Notes: generated by a model not told the origin, from the sequence alone. 64,000 bases of DNA from Bacillota bacterium (GCA_028724585.1 JAQYCQ010000019.1:93017-157016), one strand, 5' to 3'; numbered from the stretch's first letter, positions 53,886 through 63,729 are shown. A program made the numbers and translations.

Positions 53886-54750
53886 CAGCCGTTCTGCCCG
53901 GGAGGCAGGCATAAAAAGAAAATACGGCTTCCATAATTCAAAGAGCCTGGGGCAGAACTTCCTCACCGATGACTCCGTCATCGACGACATAGCCGCTGCT
54001 TCGAAAATAGGCCCGGAGGACCTGGTCATAGAGATCGGCCCGGGCATGGGAGTCCTGACAGCCGCTGTCGCCGACTACGCCGGCAGGGTAGTCGCCATAG
54101 AAGTCGACAAGAGGCTGATACCGGTGCTCCATGAAACTCTGGCGGACTACGACAATATAGAGATAGTCAACGCGGATATCATGAAGACGGATCTCAACGA
54201 GATCATAGAGAAATATGGGATACCGGGCCCGGAGGGCAAGGTGCGCATAGTCGGCAATCTGCCGTATTACATAACCACGCCTATACTGATGATGCTGCTT
54301 GAGAGCCGTATACCGGCCGAGACCATCACCATCATGATGCAGAAGGAAGTGGCCGAGAGGATCATGGCGGATCCGGGCAGCCGGACTTACGGAGCCCTGA
54401 CCGTAGCGGTCTCCTACTACTGTGTGCCGAGCATTGTCAGGGAGGTCTCCAAAGAGTGCTTCTCACCGGTGCCTAAGGTGGATTCCACCGTGCTCAGGCT
54501 GGATATGAGGCACGAAAAGCCGGTCACAGTCAAGAGCGAGTCTCTGCTGTTCGAGACCGTCAAGGCTGGCTTCGGCAAGAGGCGCAAGACCATGGCCAAC
54601 GCCATCACAGGCCTGAGAGGTCTGGAAAAGGGCATGGCGGCGTCTGTGCTGGAGAAGGCCGGCATAGATCCTAAGAGGCGCGCGGAGACGCTGAGCCTGG
54701 AGGATTTCGCCGCTCTGGCGGACGCGGTCTACGAAGCCGTCACGGAGTGA
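53872..54750 (+). CDS. rsmA: 16S rRNA dimethyladenosine transferase
   Basis: 292-residue KsgA/RsmA that dimethylates two adenines in the 3' hairpin of 16S rRNA. The ATG at 53872 overlaps the end of rnmV; a longer frame from 53836 lies inside it. SAM-binding motif VIEIGPGMGVLTAA, the NLPYYITTPILM catalytic motif, and the FSPVPKVDSTVLRLD target region are present. It is the last gene of the walRK-divIC-rnmV unit; a GGA-loop hairpin begins three bases after the stop. Confidence 0.96.
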   Translation: MKRNNSRSAREAGIKRKYGFHNSKSLGQNFLTDDSVIDDIAAASKIGPEDLVIEIGPGMGVLTAAVADYAGRVVAIEVDKRLIPVLHETLADYDNIEIVNADIMKTDLNEIIEKYGIPGPEGKVRIVGNLPYYITTPILMMLLESRIPAETITIMMQKEVAERIMADPGSRTYGALTVAVSYYCVPSIVREVSKECFSPVPKVDSTVLRLDMRHEKPVTVKSESLLFETVKAGFGKRRKTMANAITGLRGLEKGMAASVLEKAGIDPKRRAETLSLEDFAALADAVYEAVTE

Positions 54751-54753
54751 CCT

Positions 54754-54768
54754 GTGGACGGAGTCCAC
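54754..54768. repeat. GGA-loop mini-hairpin (copy 12)
   Basis: Perfect stem GTGGAC/GTCCAC with GGA loop, identical to the one at 40641, just after the rsmA stop. Confidence 0.75.
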
Positions 54769-54846
54769 GAAGGACTCTGGTCTTTTAATATATATAAAGA
54801 TAAGTTACAGTTTTTGAGAATTAAGAGAATCTGAAAAACATCTGAT

Positions 54847-55284
54847 ATGGAAAGAATACTGACTCAGCTCCTCGACTGGAGAATGCAGTTCGAGGACTAC
54901 AAGACGCTGATCCTTACGGGGAGCACAGCGAAGGACAGGATGAACGTGATCAGGCAGTTCGCGGCTAAGAACTTCGAGAGCATGGTGCACGTGAACGTTA
55001 AGAACAACGCGAAGATCAGGGAGTATATGAACACAAATCCGGCAGGACGCGATGCCTACCGTTTCCTGGAAAAATCGGTCATGGAGATGATCATGCCGAT
55101 AGATACGGCGGTAGTGCTCGAGAACGCGGATTCCCTCGAGCCTGAGGCTTTCAGGGATTACGCCGAGCATCTCTTCGCGCCTGAGGACACGTGTTTCCTC
55201 ATCATGACAGGCGAGTTCAGCGACGAAGAGCTGGCTCCGCTCGAGGAGAGCTGCATCCACGTAGTTCTGCCCCCTAAGGAGTAA
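54847..55284 (+). CDS. truncated AAA-like protein with degenerate Walker A
   Basis: 145 residues. The N-terminus (MERILTQLLDWRMQFEDYKTLILTG) follows the pattern of the AAA_14-type ATPases (ERKI...LLxWK....KPLILxGARQVGKT), but the P-loop reads GSTAKDRM and lacks the GxxxxGK[ST] pattern. A Walker B-like strand remains (DTAVVLENADSL), then CFLIMTGEF. The domains beyond the core are missing, as the family usually runs ~400 residues. It is either a decayed gene still open over its length or a repurposed non-ATPase domain. SD is weak. It precedes the SLH protein by 26 bases. Confidence 0.6.
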   Translation: MERILTQLLDWRMQFEDYKTLILTGSTAKDRMNVIRQFAAKNFESMVHVNVKNNAKIREYMNTNPAGRDAYRFLEKSVMEMIMPIDTAVVLENADSLEPEAFRDYAEHLFAPEDTCFLIMTGEFSDEELAPLEESCIHVVLPPKE

Positions 55285-55310
55285 ACATTCTATCAAGGGA
55301 GGAAAGGAAA

Positions 55311-57740
55311 ATGAAGAAGAAAGCGCACAGGATGGCAACGGTCCTGCTGGCGGCTGCTATGACAGTAACTATGGCGGCGGTCCCTGCTTTCCCTGCTTTT
55401 TCGGGCAGCGGAGCGGGTTCAGCGGCCAGGGTGTACGCGGCGACGACCTTCAAGGATGTGCCTTACAGCCACTGGGCAAGGGCCTATATCCAGAAGGCAG
55501 TCAGCCAGGGTATCATCAGCGGCTACACTGACGGTACATTTAAGCCTGACAAAGCCATCACCAGGGCGGAGTTTACCAGGATGCTCAACGCGGCTCTTGG
55601 AAACACCAACACGCTGGAACCGAATTTCAGCGATGTCCGTACCGGGGACTGGTTCTATGACGACGTGTCTAAGGGTGTCGCGGCATCATTTATCTCGGGC
55701 TACGACGACGGGACCTTCCTGCCGTCAAAGACCATAAGCCGCCAGGAAGCCGCGGCTATAATGGCGAGGATAGTTCCAGCCTACGGATCAGACGCTGACC
55801 TGACTAAGTTCAAGGACGCCAAATCGGTCGGCGACTGGGCGGTTCCGGCTATGAAAAAGATAGTCGGCAAGGGCTATATCAACGGAGCAGATAATAAGCT
55901 GATGCCTAATGACAGCCTGACCAGGGCTCAGGCGGCCAAGATAATCGTCGATATGGTCGAGGGCGAAACTATCATCAAGAAGAATCAGACCATAGTACAG
56001 ACAGGCGTTATCATCAAGGATAAGATCTATTCTAATCAGATTTCCGTCGGCACAGGTGTCAAGGATGGAAACGCTAAATTCGATAACTCCGTTATCCTGG
56101 GCAACATTAACATCGAGGGCGGCGGCAGCTCGGCAAGTGATGGTATACAGCTCCTCAATTCCAGGGCTTCCAGGATCACAGTGAGCAAAGATGACGGAAG
56201 CGTAAGGGTCCTGGCTAAGGGCGAATCGACAGTAGTATCGTCGTATATCACGGATTCCGCGATACTGGCTGAAGAAAACCTGTCCGGCAGCGGCGGCTTT
56301 GGCAGCGGTTTCGTGAACGTGTATATGGAGAGAAAATCAGACCTGGACCTCCAGGCTGACGTGGAAAAGCTGGAGCTGCTGGGCTCTAAATGCGACGCGT
56401 CCATTTCAAAGGGATTTTCAGCCGGCAAGATAACGGTAGATAAGGACTCCGAGAGGAGCGACATCAGGATATCTGAAGGCGCTAAGGCCGGTACGGTAGA
56501 TGTAAACGGCGAAGGCACGGCGCTGCACGGCAAGGGCACGGTCGATACGATAAACGCCAATGCCGACAGCCTCACATATGAGGCCGAGCCGGGAACTCTC
56601 AACGTAGCCGACAGCGTAGCCGTCAAGCCTGTACTCAACATAGACCCTTCAGCTGCGCTTACCATCAGCATCAAGCCTGTTTCAGACGCGACTGACGTAT
56701 CGGTAAGCGACAACATCGAAGTGAAGTTCAGCTCGACAGTACACGCTACAGGCTCAGACAAGCCTGTCCTCACAGACACTCAGGCCCAGTCCCTGATACT
56801 CCTCAAGAAGGACGACAGCACTGGAGAGAACATTCCTTGCAATATAACAGTCAACAACAACGGCGCCGGCGTGACGATAGACCCTGAGGGCACACTTGCT
56901 CACGGCACCACATATTACGTACGCATAGGCCAGGGCGACCTCACCGATATGTACGGAAACAAGAGCGACCTCTTCATCTCCGGATTCACTACTACCGGGA
57001 CTAAGCAGGCCACTTCGGCTGAGCTCAATTCTCTCAAGGTCGGTGTTGACGACGGCAGCGACATCAGCTACAGCCAGATGTCCACTAACGCTGACGCTTC
57101 CAACGTATACTACATCGGAACAAAGGAACGCACAGTCAGCGTAAAGATCAGCACACTGATCCCTTCGCCTGCAGCAGCCATATCGCTTAATACCGATAAG
57201 AGAACCATGTCGGAATCGGAGGGCGAAACATCCTTCCAGATCCCTGCAGGCACAGGCGATCCGGGCACTATAGAGATAAAGCTCTCCAGCGCTGACGGAG
57301 ACTACGCGGATACGACCTACACCGTTGTCCTCAAGAGGCTTACTCCGGACATCAGCTCGGCAGCCATCCAGGGCAGCGACGCGGAGCTCAAGATCTTCGA
57401 TTCAGCCGAATCGGCCCAGTCAGCTAATCCGGACGAGATAAGCGTATCAGAGATCAAGGGCAAGAGCGTGATAGACCTTTCGGCGGTCCTCGCTGAGCGC
57501 AACAACACCAACGCGGTTTCAGTAACAGCCGCTAAGTACGACCCTGAGACCGACAGTTGGAAAGATCTCTCCAGATCTGACCAGACAGCAGGAGCCTGGA
57601 CACTGGGCCAGACCTCGGACGCTTCATCCGCCGACGGTATCTACAGGATAGTTTCCAGAGTAAACGTCTGCGGCTCATCGACGGTAAACGGCACATCCGA
57701 GGAGACCTCGGTCAAGTACCTCAACCTCAGCTTTAAATAA
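55311..57740 (+). CDS. S-layer-homology (SLH) domain surface protein
   Basis: 809-residue secreted protein. A signal peptide (KKKAHRMATVLLAAAMTVTMAA..., cleavage likely after VYA) is followed by three SLH repeats (~45-215: FKDVPYSHWARAYIQKAV, FSDVRTGDWFYDDVSKGVA, FKDAKSVGDWAVPAMKKIV) that anchor proteins to secondary cell-wall polymers. A beta-helix-like region (~225-420) and Ig-like folds follow (one with VSDNIEVKFSSTVHA...GTTYYVRIGQGDLTDMYGNK resembling a bacterial Ig domain; another with LNSLKVG...). No enzyme domain is evident, so a structural or adhesive role is likely. SD GGGAGGAAAGG. Confidence 0.9.
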   Translation: MKKKAHRMATVLLAAAMTVTMAAVPAFPAFSGSGAGSAARVYAATTFKDVPYSHWARAYIQKAVSQGIISGYTDGTFKPDKAITRAEFTRMLNAALGNTNTLEPNFSDVRTGDWFYDDVSKGVAASFISGYDDGTFLPSKTISRQEAAAIMARIVPAYGSDADLTKFKDAKSVGDWAVPAMKKIVGKGYINGADNKLMPNDSLTRAQAAKIIVDMVEGETIIKKNQTIVQTGVIIKDKIYSNQISVGTGVKDGNAKFDNSVILGNINIEGGGSSASDGIQLLNSRASRITVSKDDGSVRVLAKGESTVVSSYITDSAILAEENLSGSGGFGSGFVNVYMERKSDLDLQADVEKLELLGSKCDASISKGFSAGKITVDKDSERSDIRISEGAKAGTVDVNGEGTALHGKGTVDTINANADSLTYEAEPGTLNVADSVAVKPVLNIDPSAALTISIKPVSDATDVSVSDNIEVKFSSTVHATGSDKPVLTDTQAQSLILLKKDDSTGENIPCNITVNNNGAGVTIDPEGTLAHGTTYYVRIGQGDLTDMYGNKSDLFISGFTTTGTKQATSAELNSLKVGVDDGSDISYSQMSTNADASNVYYIGTKERTVSVKISTLIPSPAAAISLNTDKRTMSESEGETSFQIPAGTGDPGTIEIKLSSADGDYADTTYTVVLKRLTPDISSAAIQGSDAELKIFDSAESAQSANPDEISVSEIKGKSVIDLSAVLAERNNTNAVSVTAAKYDPETDSWKDLSRSDQTAGAWTLGQTSDASSADGIYRIVSRVNVCGSSTVNGTSEETSVKYLNLSFK

Positions 57741-57780
57741 AATAAAGGCTTCAAATAAAATACAAAGGAACGGATCCTGC

Positions 57781-57795
57781 GTCAGCTCCGCTGAC
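57781..57795. repeat. GGA-loop mini-hairpin (copy 13)
   Basis: Perfect stem GTCAGC/GCTGAC with TCC loop, 40 bases after the SLH gene. Confidence 0.75.
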
Positions 57796-57819
57796 CGGGC
57801 CGCTCTGCGGCTATAAAAC

Positions 57820-57857
57820 AAGGGCGCCGGCCTTCCATTTCGGAGGGCCGGCGCCCT
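57820..57857. terminator. very strong bidirectional terminator
   Basis: 13-bp stem AAGGGCGCCGGCC/GGCCGGCGCCCTT with a TTCCATTTCGGA-type loop, between the convergent SLH and pot genes. Confidence 0.85.
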
Positions 57858-57895
57858 TGTTCGTGTTCTGCTGTTTCATTAACTGTTTCGTGCTG

Positions 57896-58972
57896 TTACG
57901 CGCTCATGATCTTTATCCAGAGCTTGTCATAGAGCCTCCTGCAGTTGACAGGCAGGTTGACGTAGGTTTCGAAGCTGTCCTTGATCTCATCTGAAGGGTA
58001 GAGGACATCGCTGTTCCTCATCTCATCAGGGAGCATCTCCCGCGCTGCTGATTCGGCGGTCGAATAATATATGTACTCTGTATTTGCCGCCATGTTTTTC
58101 GGATCGCAGATGAAGTTTATGAACTTCTCGGCGCCCTCTTTATTCTGTGTATCCTTAGGGATGCACATGGCGTCCACGTAAAGATTGCTGCCTTCTTTAG
58201 GAGTATAGAAGCCCAGCATATCGGATCCTTCGTCTCCCAGCTCCTCAGCCATAAGGAAATAGTCGCCGGCGTAGCATGGAGCTATAGCGGCCTCGCCGCC
58301 CTCCATCTTGTCGAATATCTGGTCCTGGACATAGGCCTGGACCAGCGGCTTTTCATCTATCAGCAGCTGGGCAGCCGCCCGGATATCCTTTTCGCTGCTG
58401 ACGTTATATGACTTGCCCATCTTCTTAAGGGCTATGCCTATAGCGTCCCTGGAGTTGTCGAACATGAGGATCTGCTTCCTGTACTTTTTATTCCAGAGCA
58501 GGTCCCAGGAGCCGATGTCCTTTTCGTTTTCATCGACTTTTTCTTTGTTGTAGACGACGCCGACAGTTCCCCACTGGTAAGGGACTGAGTACTCGTTTTT
58601 CGGGTCGTATTCAGGGTTTCTGAAGCTCTGGTCCACATACTCGAAATTCGGCACCTTGTCGAAATCTATCTTTGCCAGCATGCCTTCGTCTATCATGCGG
58701 GAGATCATGTAATCGCTCGGTACGACTATATCGTAGTTTACGCCGCCGTTCCTCATCTTAGCGTACATCTCCTCGCAGGTAGGGGTGGTGGAGTAGTTCA
58801 CCTTTATACCGGTCTCCTTCTCGAATTCCGGTATCAGGCTGGGATCTATATACTCACCCCAGTTGAATACGTTTATGACGTCTTTATCGCTGGTTCCGCA
58901 GCCGGCGGCAGCGACCATCATGACGATGACCAGCAGGGCGCAGGCAGCGGAATATAGTATCTTTTTTATCAC
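57896..58972 (-). CDS. potD: spermidine/putrescine ABC transporter, substrate-binding lipoprotein
   Basis: 358-residue lipoprotein. The signal peptide ends in a lipobox (VAAAGC, Cys ~25). The mature part is a type II periplasmic-binding fold with the PotD/PotF pattern INVFNWGEYIDPSLIPEFEKETG near the start, DIVVPSDYMISRM, and DAMCIPKDTQNKEGAEKFINF. It is the last gene of a potABCD operon, overlapping potC by 4 bases. The substrate is inferred from family and operon. Confidence 0.93.
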   Translation of the reverse strand: MIKKILYSAACALLVIVMMVAAAGCGTSDKDVINVFNWGEYIDPSLIPEFEKETGIKVNYSTTPTCEEMYAKMRNGGVNYDIVVPSDYMISRMIDEGMLAKIDFDKVPNFEYVDQSFRNPEYDPKNEYSVPYQWGTVGVVYNKEKVDENEKDIGSWDLLWNKKYRKQILMFDNSRDAIGIALKKMGKSYNVSSEKDIRAAAQLLIDEKPLVQAYVQDQIFDKMEGGEAAIAPCYAGDYFLMAEELGDEGSDMLGFYTPKEGSNLYVDAMCIPKDTQNKEGAEKFINFICDPKNMAANTEYIYYSTAESAAREMLPDEMRNSDVLYPSDEIKDSFETYVNLPVNCRRLYDKLWIKIMSA

Positions 58973-59784
58973 TGCTCAAACTCCTCTCCGTTGTCCCTGA
59001 GCTCCCTGAGGTTTATCAGAAGCAGGAGCAGGAGGACTACAACGAACATGATAGTACAGAGGGCGTTTATCTCAGGGCTGATACGCTTTCTGGTCATGCC
59101 GAATATGATAACGCCGAGTGTCTCGGTGGTCGGGCCTGAGGTGAAGTAGCTGACTACTACATCGTCTATTGACATTGTGAACGAGAGGATAAGGCCGGTG
59201 ATTATGCCGGACTTGATCTGAGGCAGGACTACATAGCGGAAAGCCTGTATATTAGAGGCTCCCAGGTCTCTGGCCGCCTCGTACTGCTTCTGGTCCATCT
59301 GCCTCAGCCTCGGCATGACGGACAGGATGACGTAAGGCGTGTTGAAGGTGATATGGGCCAGGAGCAGGGTGAGGAATCCCAGCCTGAAGGCCTGCAGGTG
59401 CATGGAATGCGCCATAAATATGAACATGAGCATCAGCGATACGCCGAAGATTATATCCGGGTTCATCATAGGGATGTTGTTGGCACCCATCATGAGCTGG
59501 CGAGGCCTGCGCTTCATGGCGAATATGCCGAGCGCCGCCAGAGTGCCCAGTATGGTCGCTATGACGGCGGCCAGTATGGAGACTGCCAGAGTTACCTCAA
59601 GGGCGTGTATTATAGTGTCGTTGTGTATCAGCGAACGGTACCACTTGAGGGTGAATCCGTGCCATACCGCCCGACTCTTGGAGTTATTGAAAGAGAATAT
59701 TATCAGCAGCACGATCGGGGCGTACATGAATATGAATACCAGGGCCATGTACACCTTCGAGAGCATAGATCCTTTTTTCTTCAT
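58969..59784 (-). CDS. potC: spermidine/putrescine ABC transporter permease PotC
   Basis: 271-residue membrane permease with about six transmembrane helices and the EAA-loop (EAARDLGASNIQAFRYVVLPQIKSGI) that docks on PotA. The N-terminal FMYAPIVLLIIFSFNNSKS and FTMSIDDVVVSYFTSGP are typical of PotC. It overlaps potB and potD by 4 bases each (ATGA), indicating translational coupling. Confidence 0.94.
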   Translation of the reverse strand: MKKKGSMLSKVYMALVFIFMYAPIVLLIIFSFNNSKSRAVWHGFTLKWYRSLIHNDTIIHALEVTLAVSILAAVIATILGTLAALGIFAMKRRPRQLMMGANNIPMMNPDIIFGVSLMLMFIFMAHSMHLQAFRLGFLTLLLAHITFNTPYVILSVMPRLRQMDQKQYEAARDLGASNIQAFRYVVLPQIKSGIITGLILSFTMSIDDVVVSYFTSGPTTETLGVIIFGMTRKRISPEINALCTIMFVVVLLLLLLINLRELRDNGEEFEQ

Positions 59785-60602
59785 GACAAGAGCACGCTCC
59801 CTTCTTCGCTGTCCCTGTCTATCCTGTTTGTGATCAGGGTGAACAGGGCGATGATGACCATCATGACGAGCGAGATAGCCGCGCCCATGTTGGCATCGTA
59901 TGTGCCGCCGAGGAACTGCATCTCGATAAGGTCACCGATGAGGATGCTGGCGCCTCCGCCAAGTATCTTGGATATTACGAATGTGCTGACCGCGGGTATG
60001 AATACCATGATAATGCCCGATACAGTTCCCGGTATCGAGAGAGGGAATATCACCTTTGTGAAGACCTGTCTGCTGTTGCAGCCCATGTCGCGCGCGGCTT
60101 CTATCAGGCTGTGGTCCATGCGCTCCAGCGAATTGTAGACCGGCAGTATCATGAAAGGCAGGTAGTTATATATCATGCCTATGCCGACCGCCACAGGCGT
60201 GTTGATTATGTGCAGCTCAGGCAGGTGGACAGCCGATAGGAAAGCATTGAGGAGCCCGTTGTTTTCCAGTATGGTGAGCCAGGCGTAGGTCCTGAGCAGG
60301 AAGTTCATCCACATAGGCACCATGATCAGGATCATAGCGGCAGTGCGGCCCTTTTTTCCCAGTCTGGACATGGCGTAGGCCATAGGATAGCCGATGATCA
60401 GACAGACTACCGTCGATATGACAGCCAGCCTGAAGGAATTGAAGAATACCACTGAGTATTCCGCCATATCCTTGAAGTTCACAAGTGTGAACTGGCCCGC
60501 TTCGTTTGTGAAAGCGTAATAGAAAACAATGAGCATAGGGATGGCTGTAAAGAGGATGAGCCACAGTAAATACGGGTATGCCGCCGCTTTATTCGTCTTC
60601 AT
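59781..60602 (-). CDS. potB: spermidine/putrescine ABC transporter permease PotB
   Basis: 273-residue permease with six predicted transmembrane helices. The first is LLWLILFTAIPMLIVFYYAF; WMNFLLRTYAWLTILENNGLLN is a PotB hallmark, and the EAA-loop is EAARDMGCNSRQVFTKVIFPL. The gene overlaps potA by 14 bases and potC by 4. Confidence 0.94.
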   Translation of the reverse strand: MKTNKAAAYPYLLWLILFTAIPMLIVFYYAFTNEAGQFTLVNFKDMAEYSVVFFNSFRLAVISTVVCLIIGYPMAYAMSRLGKKGRTAAMILIMVPMWMNFLLRTYAWLTILENNGLLNAFLSAVHLPELHIINTPVAVGIGMIYNYLPFMILPVYNSLERMDHSLIEAARDMGCNSRQVFTKVIFPLSIPGTVSGIIMVFIPAVSTFVISKILGGGASILIGDLIEMQFLGGTYDANMGAAISLVMMVIIALFTLITNRIDRDSEEGSVLLS

Positions 60603-61740
60603 CTGGCGCGTCCTCCCTGCTCTTGTTTGGATCGTGCAGGAAGCGGTGCTTCTGCATGGTGAGTGTCTCTATATTGCTCTTTTTCATGATCTGGATATTT
60701 TCAGGATCTATATCGATGAGGACCTCGCTTCCCGGTTCTGTAGGGATGGTGGATTTGGCCATGAATTGGTAGTTGCCGGCTCCTTCCACCTCGAGCATGA
60801 TCTCGTAGTAGATCCCCTTGAAAAGGCATGAGATGACGCGGCCGTGGAGAAGGCTTTCAGCCTTCTGCAAAGAAGGGGCCCCTTCCTTTAAAAGCACGAG
60901 GTCCTCCGGCCTCCAGACTATGTCTACAGGCTCGTCAGGGGCGAATCCAACGTCTACACAGTCGTAGGCTGTACCGAAGAATTCCACGTACTTATCGCGC
61001 TTCATGATACCGGAAAATATGTTGCTCTCGCCGATAAAGTCAGCCACGAAAGCGTTCTGAGGTTCGTTGTAGATATCGATAGGGGTACCCTGCTGGAGTA
61101 TCTCGCCCTTGTTCATGACGACGACCTTGTCGGACATGGTGAGGGCTTCCTCCTGGTCGTGGGTAACGTAGATAAAAGTGATGCCCAGGCTGTCGTGCAG
61201 TTTCTTGAGCTCGATCTGCATCTCTTTTCTGAGTTTGAGGTCGAGAGCGCCCAGAGGCTCGTCGAGCAGCAGGACTTTAGGATGTACGACTATAGCGCGG
61301 GCTATGGCGACACGCTGCTGCTGGCCGCCGGAGAGCGAGTCGATAGAACGGTTGTTGAAGCCTTTAAGGTCGATCAGCTCCAGCATTTCTTCTACGCGCT
61401 TTTTCTGTTCGGCGCGCGATACGCCGCGCAGCTTGAGCCCGAACGCTATGTTGTCGAATACATTGAGATGAGGGAAGAGCGCGTACTTCTGAAAAACCGT
61501 ATTAATGTTGCGCAGATTAGGCGCCACATCGTTTATGCGCTTCCCTTCGAAAAATATGTCTCCTGAATCAGGCGTCTCAAATCCGCCTATCAGTCTGAGT
61601 GTTGTAGTTTTGCCGCATCCGGAAGGCCCGAGCAGGGTGACGAATTCGCCTTCCTTAACATCCAGACTAAGAGCATTAAGTATTACATTGCCATTGAAAC
61701 CTTTGCTTACATTTCTCAGGCTGAGAAATCCGTCTCCCAT
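60589..61740 (-). CDS. potA: spermidine/putrescine ABC transporter ATPase PotA
   Basis: 383-residue ATPase. Walker [14 protein letters not shown]-loop [13 protein letters not shown], signature [15 protein letters not shown], Walker [13 protein letters not shown] and H-loop [10 protein letters not shown] are intact. The C-terminal TOBE/OB regulatory domain ([24 protein letters not shown]) fits PotA. SD AAGGAAGG. It is the first gene of the potABCD operon. No PuuR/MerR-type regulator lies between it and the upstream genes. Confidence 0.95.
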   Translation of the reverse strand: MGDGFLSLRNVSKGFNGNVILNALSLDVKEGEFVTLLGPSGCGKTTTLRLIGGFETPDSGDIFFEGKRINDVAPNLRNINTVFQKYALFPHLNVFDNIAFGLKLRGVSRAEQKKRVEEMLELIDLKGFNNRSIDSLSGGQQQRVAIARAIVVHPKVLLLDEPLGALDLKLRKEMQIELKKLHDSLGITFIYVTHDQEEALTMSDKVVVMNKGEILQQGTPIDIYNEPQNAFVADFIGESNIFSGIMKRDKYVEFFGTAYDCVDVGFAPDEPVDIVWRPEDLVLLKEGAPSLQKAESLLHGRVISCLFKGIYYEIMLEVEGAGNYQFMAKSTIPTEPGSEVLIDIDPENIQIMKKSNIETLTMQKHRFLHDPNKSREDAPDEDE

Positions 61741-61786
61741 TTATCAACCTTCCTTTTTCTGTTTTCCGGCGCCTCGGCGCCGTCTT

Positions 61787-61801
61787 GTCCGCGGAGCGGA
61801 C
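61787..61801. repeat. GGA-loop mini-hairpin (copy 14)
   Basis: Perfect stem GTCCGC/GCGGAC with GGA loop, between potA and the YwiB-like gene. Sequence identical to the one at 17010. Confidence 0.75.
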
Positions 61802-61806
61802 GGGCG

Positions 61807-62295
61807 TTAGCAGGCAGTCTGCGGGGCAGCCTCTGCCGCTCCTCCCGGCTGTTCGAACAGTTCTATATTCAGCATGCTGCGGCTCTCGGAGAGGCCTTTC
61901 AGCGAAATATCGTAGTCTATAAACAGCGAGCCTGTGAGATTTTCCGGCTCTATGTCGTTTACGACCTTGTTTGTGAGGACCTCCATCTCGAAGGATCCGT
62001 AAGGGGTCTGGTAGATGCTGTTGAATCTTTTGCCCTTCTTGAACTCCATGACTGTATCCATCATGACATCGTGTCCGAAGCGTTTCATCCTTATCTCGCC
62101 GTCATCGCCGATCCGGAGCGTCGTCTTGACGTTCTTAAGCCCGGACATTTCGCCTTCTTCGTAGACGACGTAAGTCGTATCGCCCTTTTTATATGCCTTG
62201 GCCTCGGTCACGAATTCTATCTGATCGTCGTCGATGCCGCTGTCTTTATTTATCTGACGTCCTGTCAGTCTTATCATTATATCTTTCGTATCCAA
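61807..62295 (-). CDS. DUF1934 (YwiB-like) beta-barrel protein
   Basis: 162 residues matching the YwiB/DUF1934 family: small lipocalin-like beta-barrels of unknown function, often near argS or cell-wall genes. Typical segments are DTKDIMIRLTGRQI, FVTEAKAYKKGDTTYVVYEEGEMSGLKNVKTTLRI, and YQTPYGSFEMEVLTNKV. A TTG start at 62295 has AAAGGA 9 bases upstream; the ATG at 62277 is the alternative. It overlaps the 3' end of ddl by 50 bases, so the two are probably translated from one message. The tail (EQPGGAAEAAPQTAC) is extra. Confidence 0.85.
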   Translation of the reverse strand: MDTKDIMIRLTGRQINKDSGIDDDQIEFVTEAKAYKKGDTTYVVYEEGEMSGLKNVKTTLRIGDDGEIRMKRFGHDVMMDTVMEFKKGKRFNSIYQTPYGSFEMEVLTNKVVNDIEPENLTGSLFIDYDISLKGLSESRSMLNIELFEQPGGAAEAAPQTAC

Positions 62296-63334
62296 GTTCT
62301 ATTATCCTTTCTATCGTACTGCTGTACGGGGATCCCGCGGCTTCCCAGAGAAGAGGGAACATGCTGAAGGCGGTGAATCCCGGAAGTGTGTTGATCTCGT
62401 TAATATATATGCTGCCGGTCTTTCTGTCAACGAAAAAGTCGCATCTGGCGAAGCCGCTGCCGTCTATAGCCCTGTAGGCGCGCGCCGCTATGTCCCTGAG
62501 CTTTTCAGAAGTTTCTTCCGGAATGTTCGCCGGGATCTGCATCTTAGGCTTTCCGTCGTCCACATATTTGCTGTCGTAGTCGTAGAAATCCTCAGTCGCG
62601 ACTATCTCGCCGGGAACCGTGACCTTAACATCGTCATTGCCCAGTACTCCCGTTTCTATCTCACGGCAGTCGACAGCTTCCTCGCAGAGGATCCTCCTGT
62701 CGTGCCTGGACGCCAGGTCGAGAGCGGCTTTGAGCTCATCCCTGTCAGAAGCCTTTGAAATGCCGACGCTGGAGCCCATGTTGGCCGGCTTTATGAAAGC
62801 AGGATAGCCGACCGCTTTTTCTATCTGGTCTAAGCAGGCATCCAGGTCGTCAGCAATATCCGCGGTAGTCACATAGGTGTATTTGGTAACAGGCAGTCCG
62901 GCGCTTTCGAACACCTGTTTAGCGATTATCTTGTCCATAGCCACAGCAGAGGCAGTGACGCCGCATCCGCCGTAAGGCACGTCCGCCATCTCCAGCAGTC
63001 CCTGCAGTTTTCCGTCCTCGCAGTAAGGTCCGTGAACGATAGGGAGCACGAAGTCCGTCATGTCCTTCAGCCCTCTGCCGTTGGCGGCCAGCACGCTGAA
63101 GCCGTATTTTTCCGGCTCCTCGGCCAGCTTTTTCTCGGCGTATTCCTGCCAGCTGCCGTCTGAGATCTTCTCGACCGGTCCGTCGTAGATCAGCCATCTG
63201 CCATCCTTTGTTATTCCTATGGTCGTAAGCTCGTATTTTGACCTGTCTATAGCGCCGATAACGGACACTACTGACATACAAGAGACATCATGTTCCGGTG
63301 AACGGCCTCCGAAAAGTACACATAATCTCGTCAT
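62246..63334 (-). CDS. ddl: D-alanine--D-alanine ligase
   Basis: 362-residue ATP-grasp ligase making D-Ala-D-Ala for peptidoglycan. ATG 63334 is taken because AAGGGG lies 10 bases upstream; two further ATGs precede it. Motifs: VLFGGRSPEHDVSCMS, the HGPYCEDGKLQGLLEMADVPYGG loop (usual HGxxGEDG; here YCEDG), FIKPANMGSSVGISKA, and the C-terminal RCDFFVDRKTGSIYINEINTLPGFTAFSMFP with the metal-binding Asp/Glu/Asn. The Tyr/Phe selector for Ala versus lactate was not resolved. It is the first gene of the ddl-ywiB pair. Confidence 0.96.
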   Translation of the reverse strand: MTRLCVLFGGRSPEHDVSCMSVVSVIGAIDRSKYELTTIGITKDGRWLIYDGPVEKISDGSWQEYAEKKLAEEPEKYGFSVLAANGRGLKDMTDFVLPIVHGPYCEDGKLQGLLEMADVPYGGCGVTASAVAMDKIIAKQVFESAGLPVTKYTYVTTADIADDLDACLDQIEKAVGYPAFIKPANMGSSVGISKASDRDELKAALDLASRHDRRILCEEAVDCREIETGVLGNDDVKVTVPGEIVATEDFYDYDSKYVDDGKPKMQIPANIPEETSEKLRDIAARAYRAIDGSGFARCDFFVDRKTGSIYINEINTLPGFTAFSMFPLLWEAAGSPYSSTIERIIELGYERYNDKTDRTSDK

Positions 63335-63581
63335 TTTCATCATTCCCCTTCTATATTACGAGCCAGCCAAACCTGTTCCAGATCCCGTGCCGGCTGGCGG
63401 CGGTACGGCAGATTTCCGTCATTTACAGATGATCCAGCGTGGGCAGGACCCGCCTCTGGATATTGAAAAGTATACCATAAGGGAATTGTTTTTTGAGACT
63501 ATGCCGATTCTTTGAACAATAAAAAAATGGTTTTTAGATCTTTGGATAAGATGACATGAAAAAAAGAAAGAACTGGATCCT

Positions 63582-63729
63582 GCGACGGCTCTGCAGTCGC
63601 TGGCTAGCCGCTCACATTAATCTTTTTCGTTCGCGGGCCAGCTTTGCACACATCCTATATCAGCTCTGGCTTCGCCTTAATCCTATTGTCAGGCTCGCCA
63701 ATCGCTGTATTAGGATGACGCGCCGACAA
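63582..63729 (+). repeat. dispersed repeat, split copy
   Basis: Blocks 63582-63608 (24 of 27 bases) and 63693-63729 (34 of 37) match the two halves of the minus-strand copy at 37378-37434. About 84 bases separate them, bordered by GGCTAGCC and GGCTCGCC. Confidence 0.6.
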
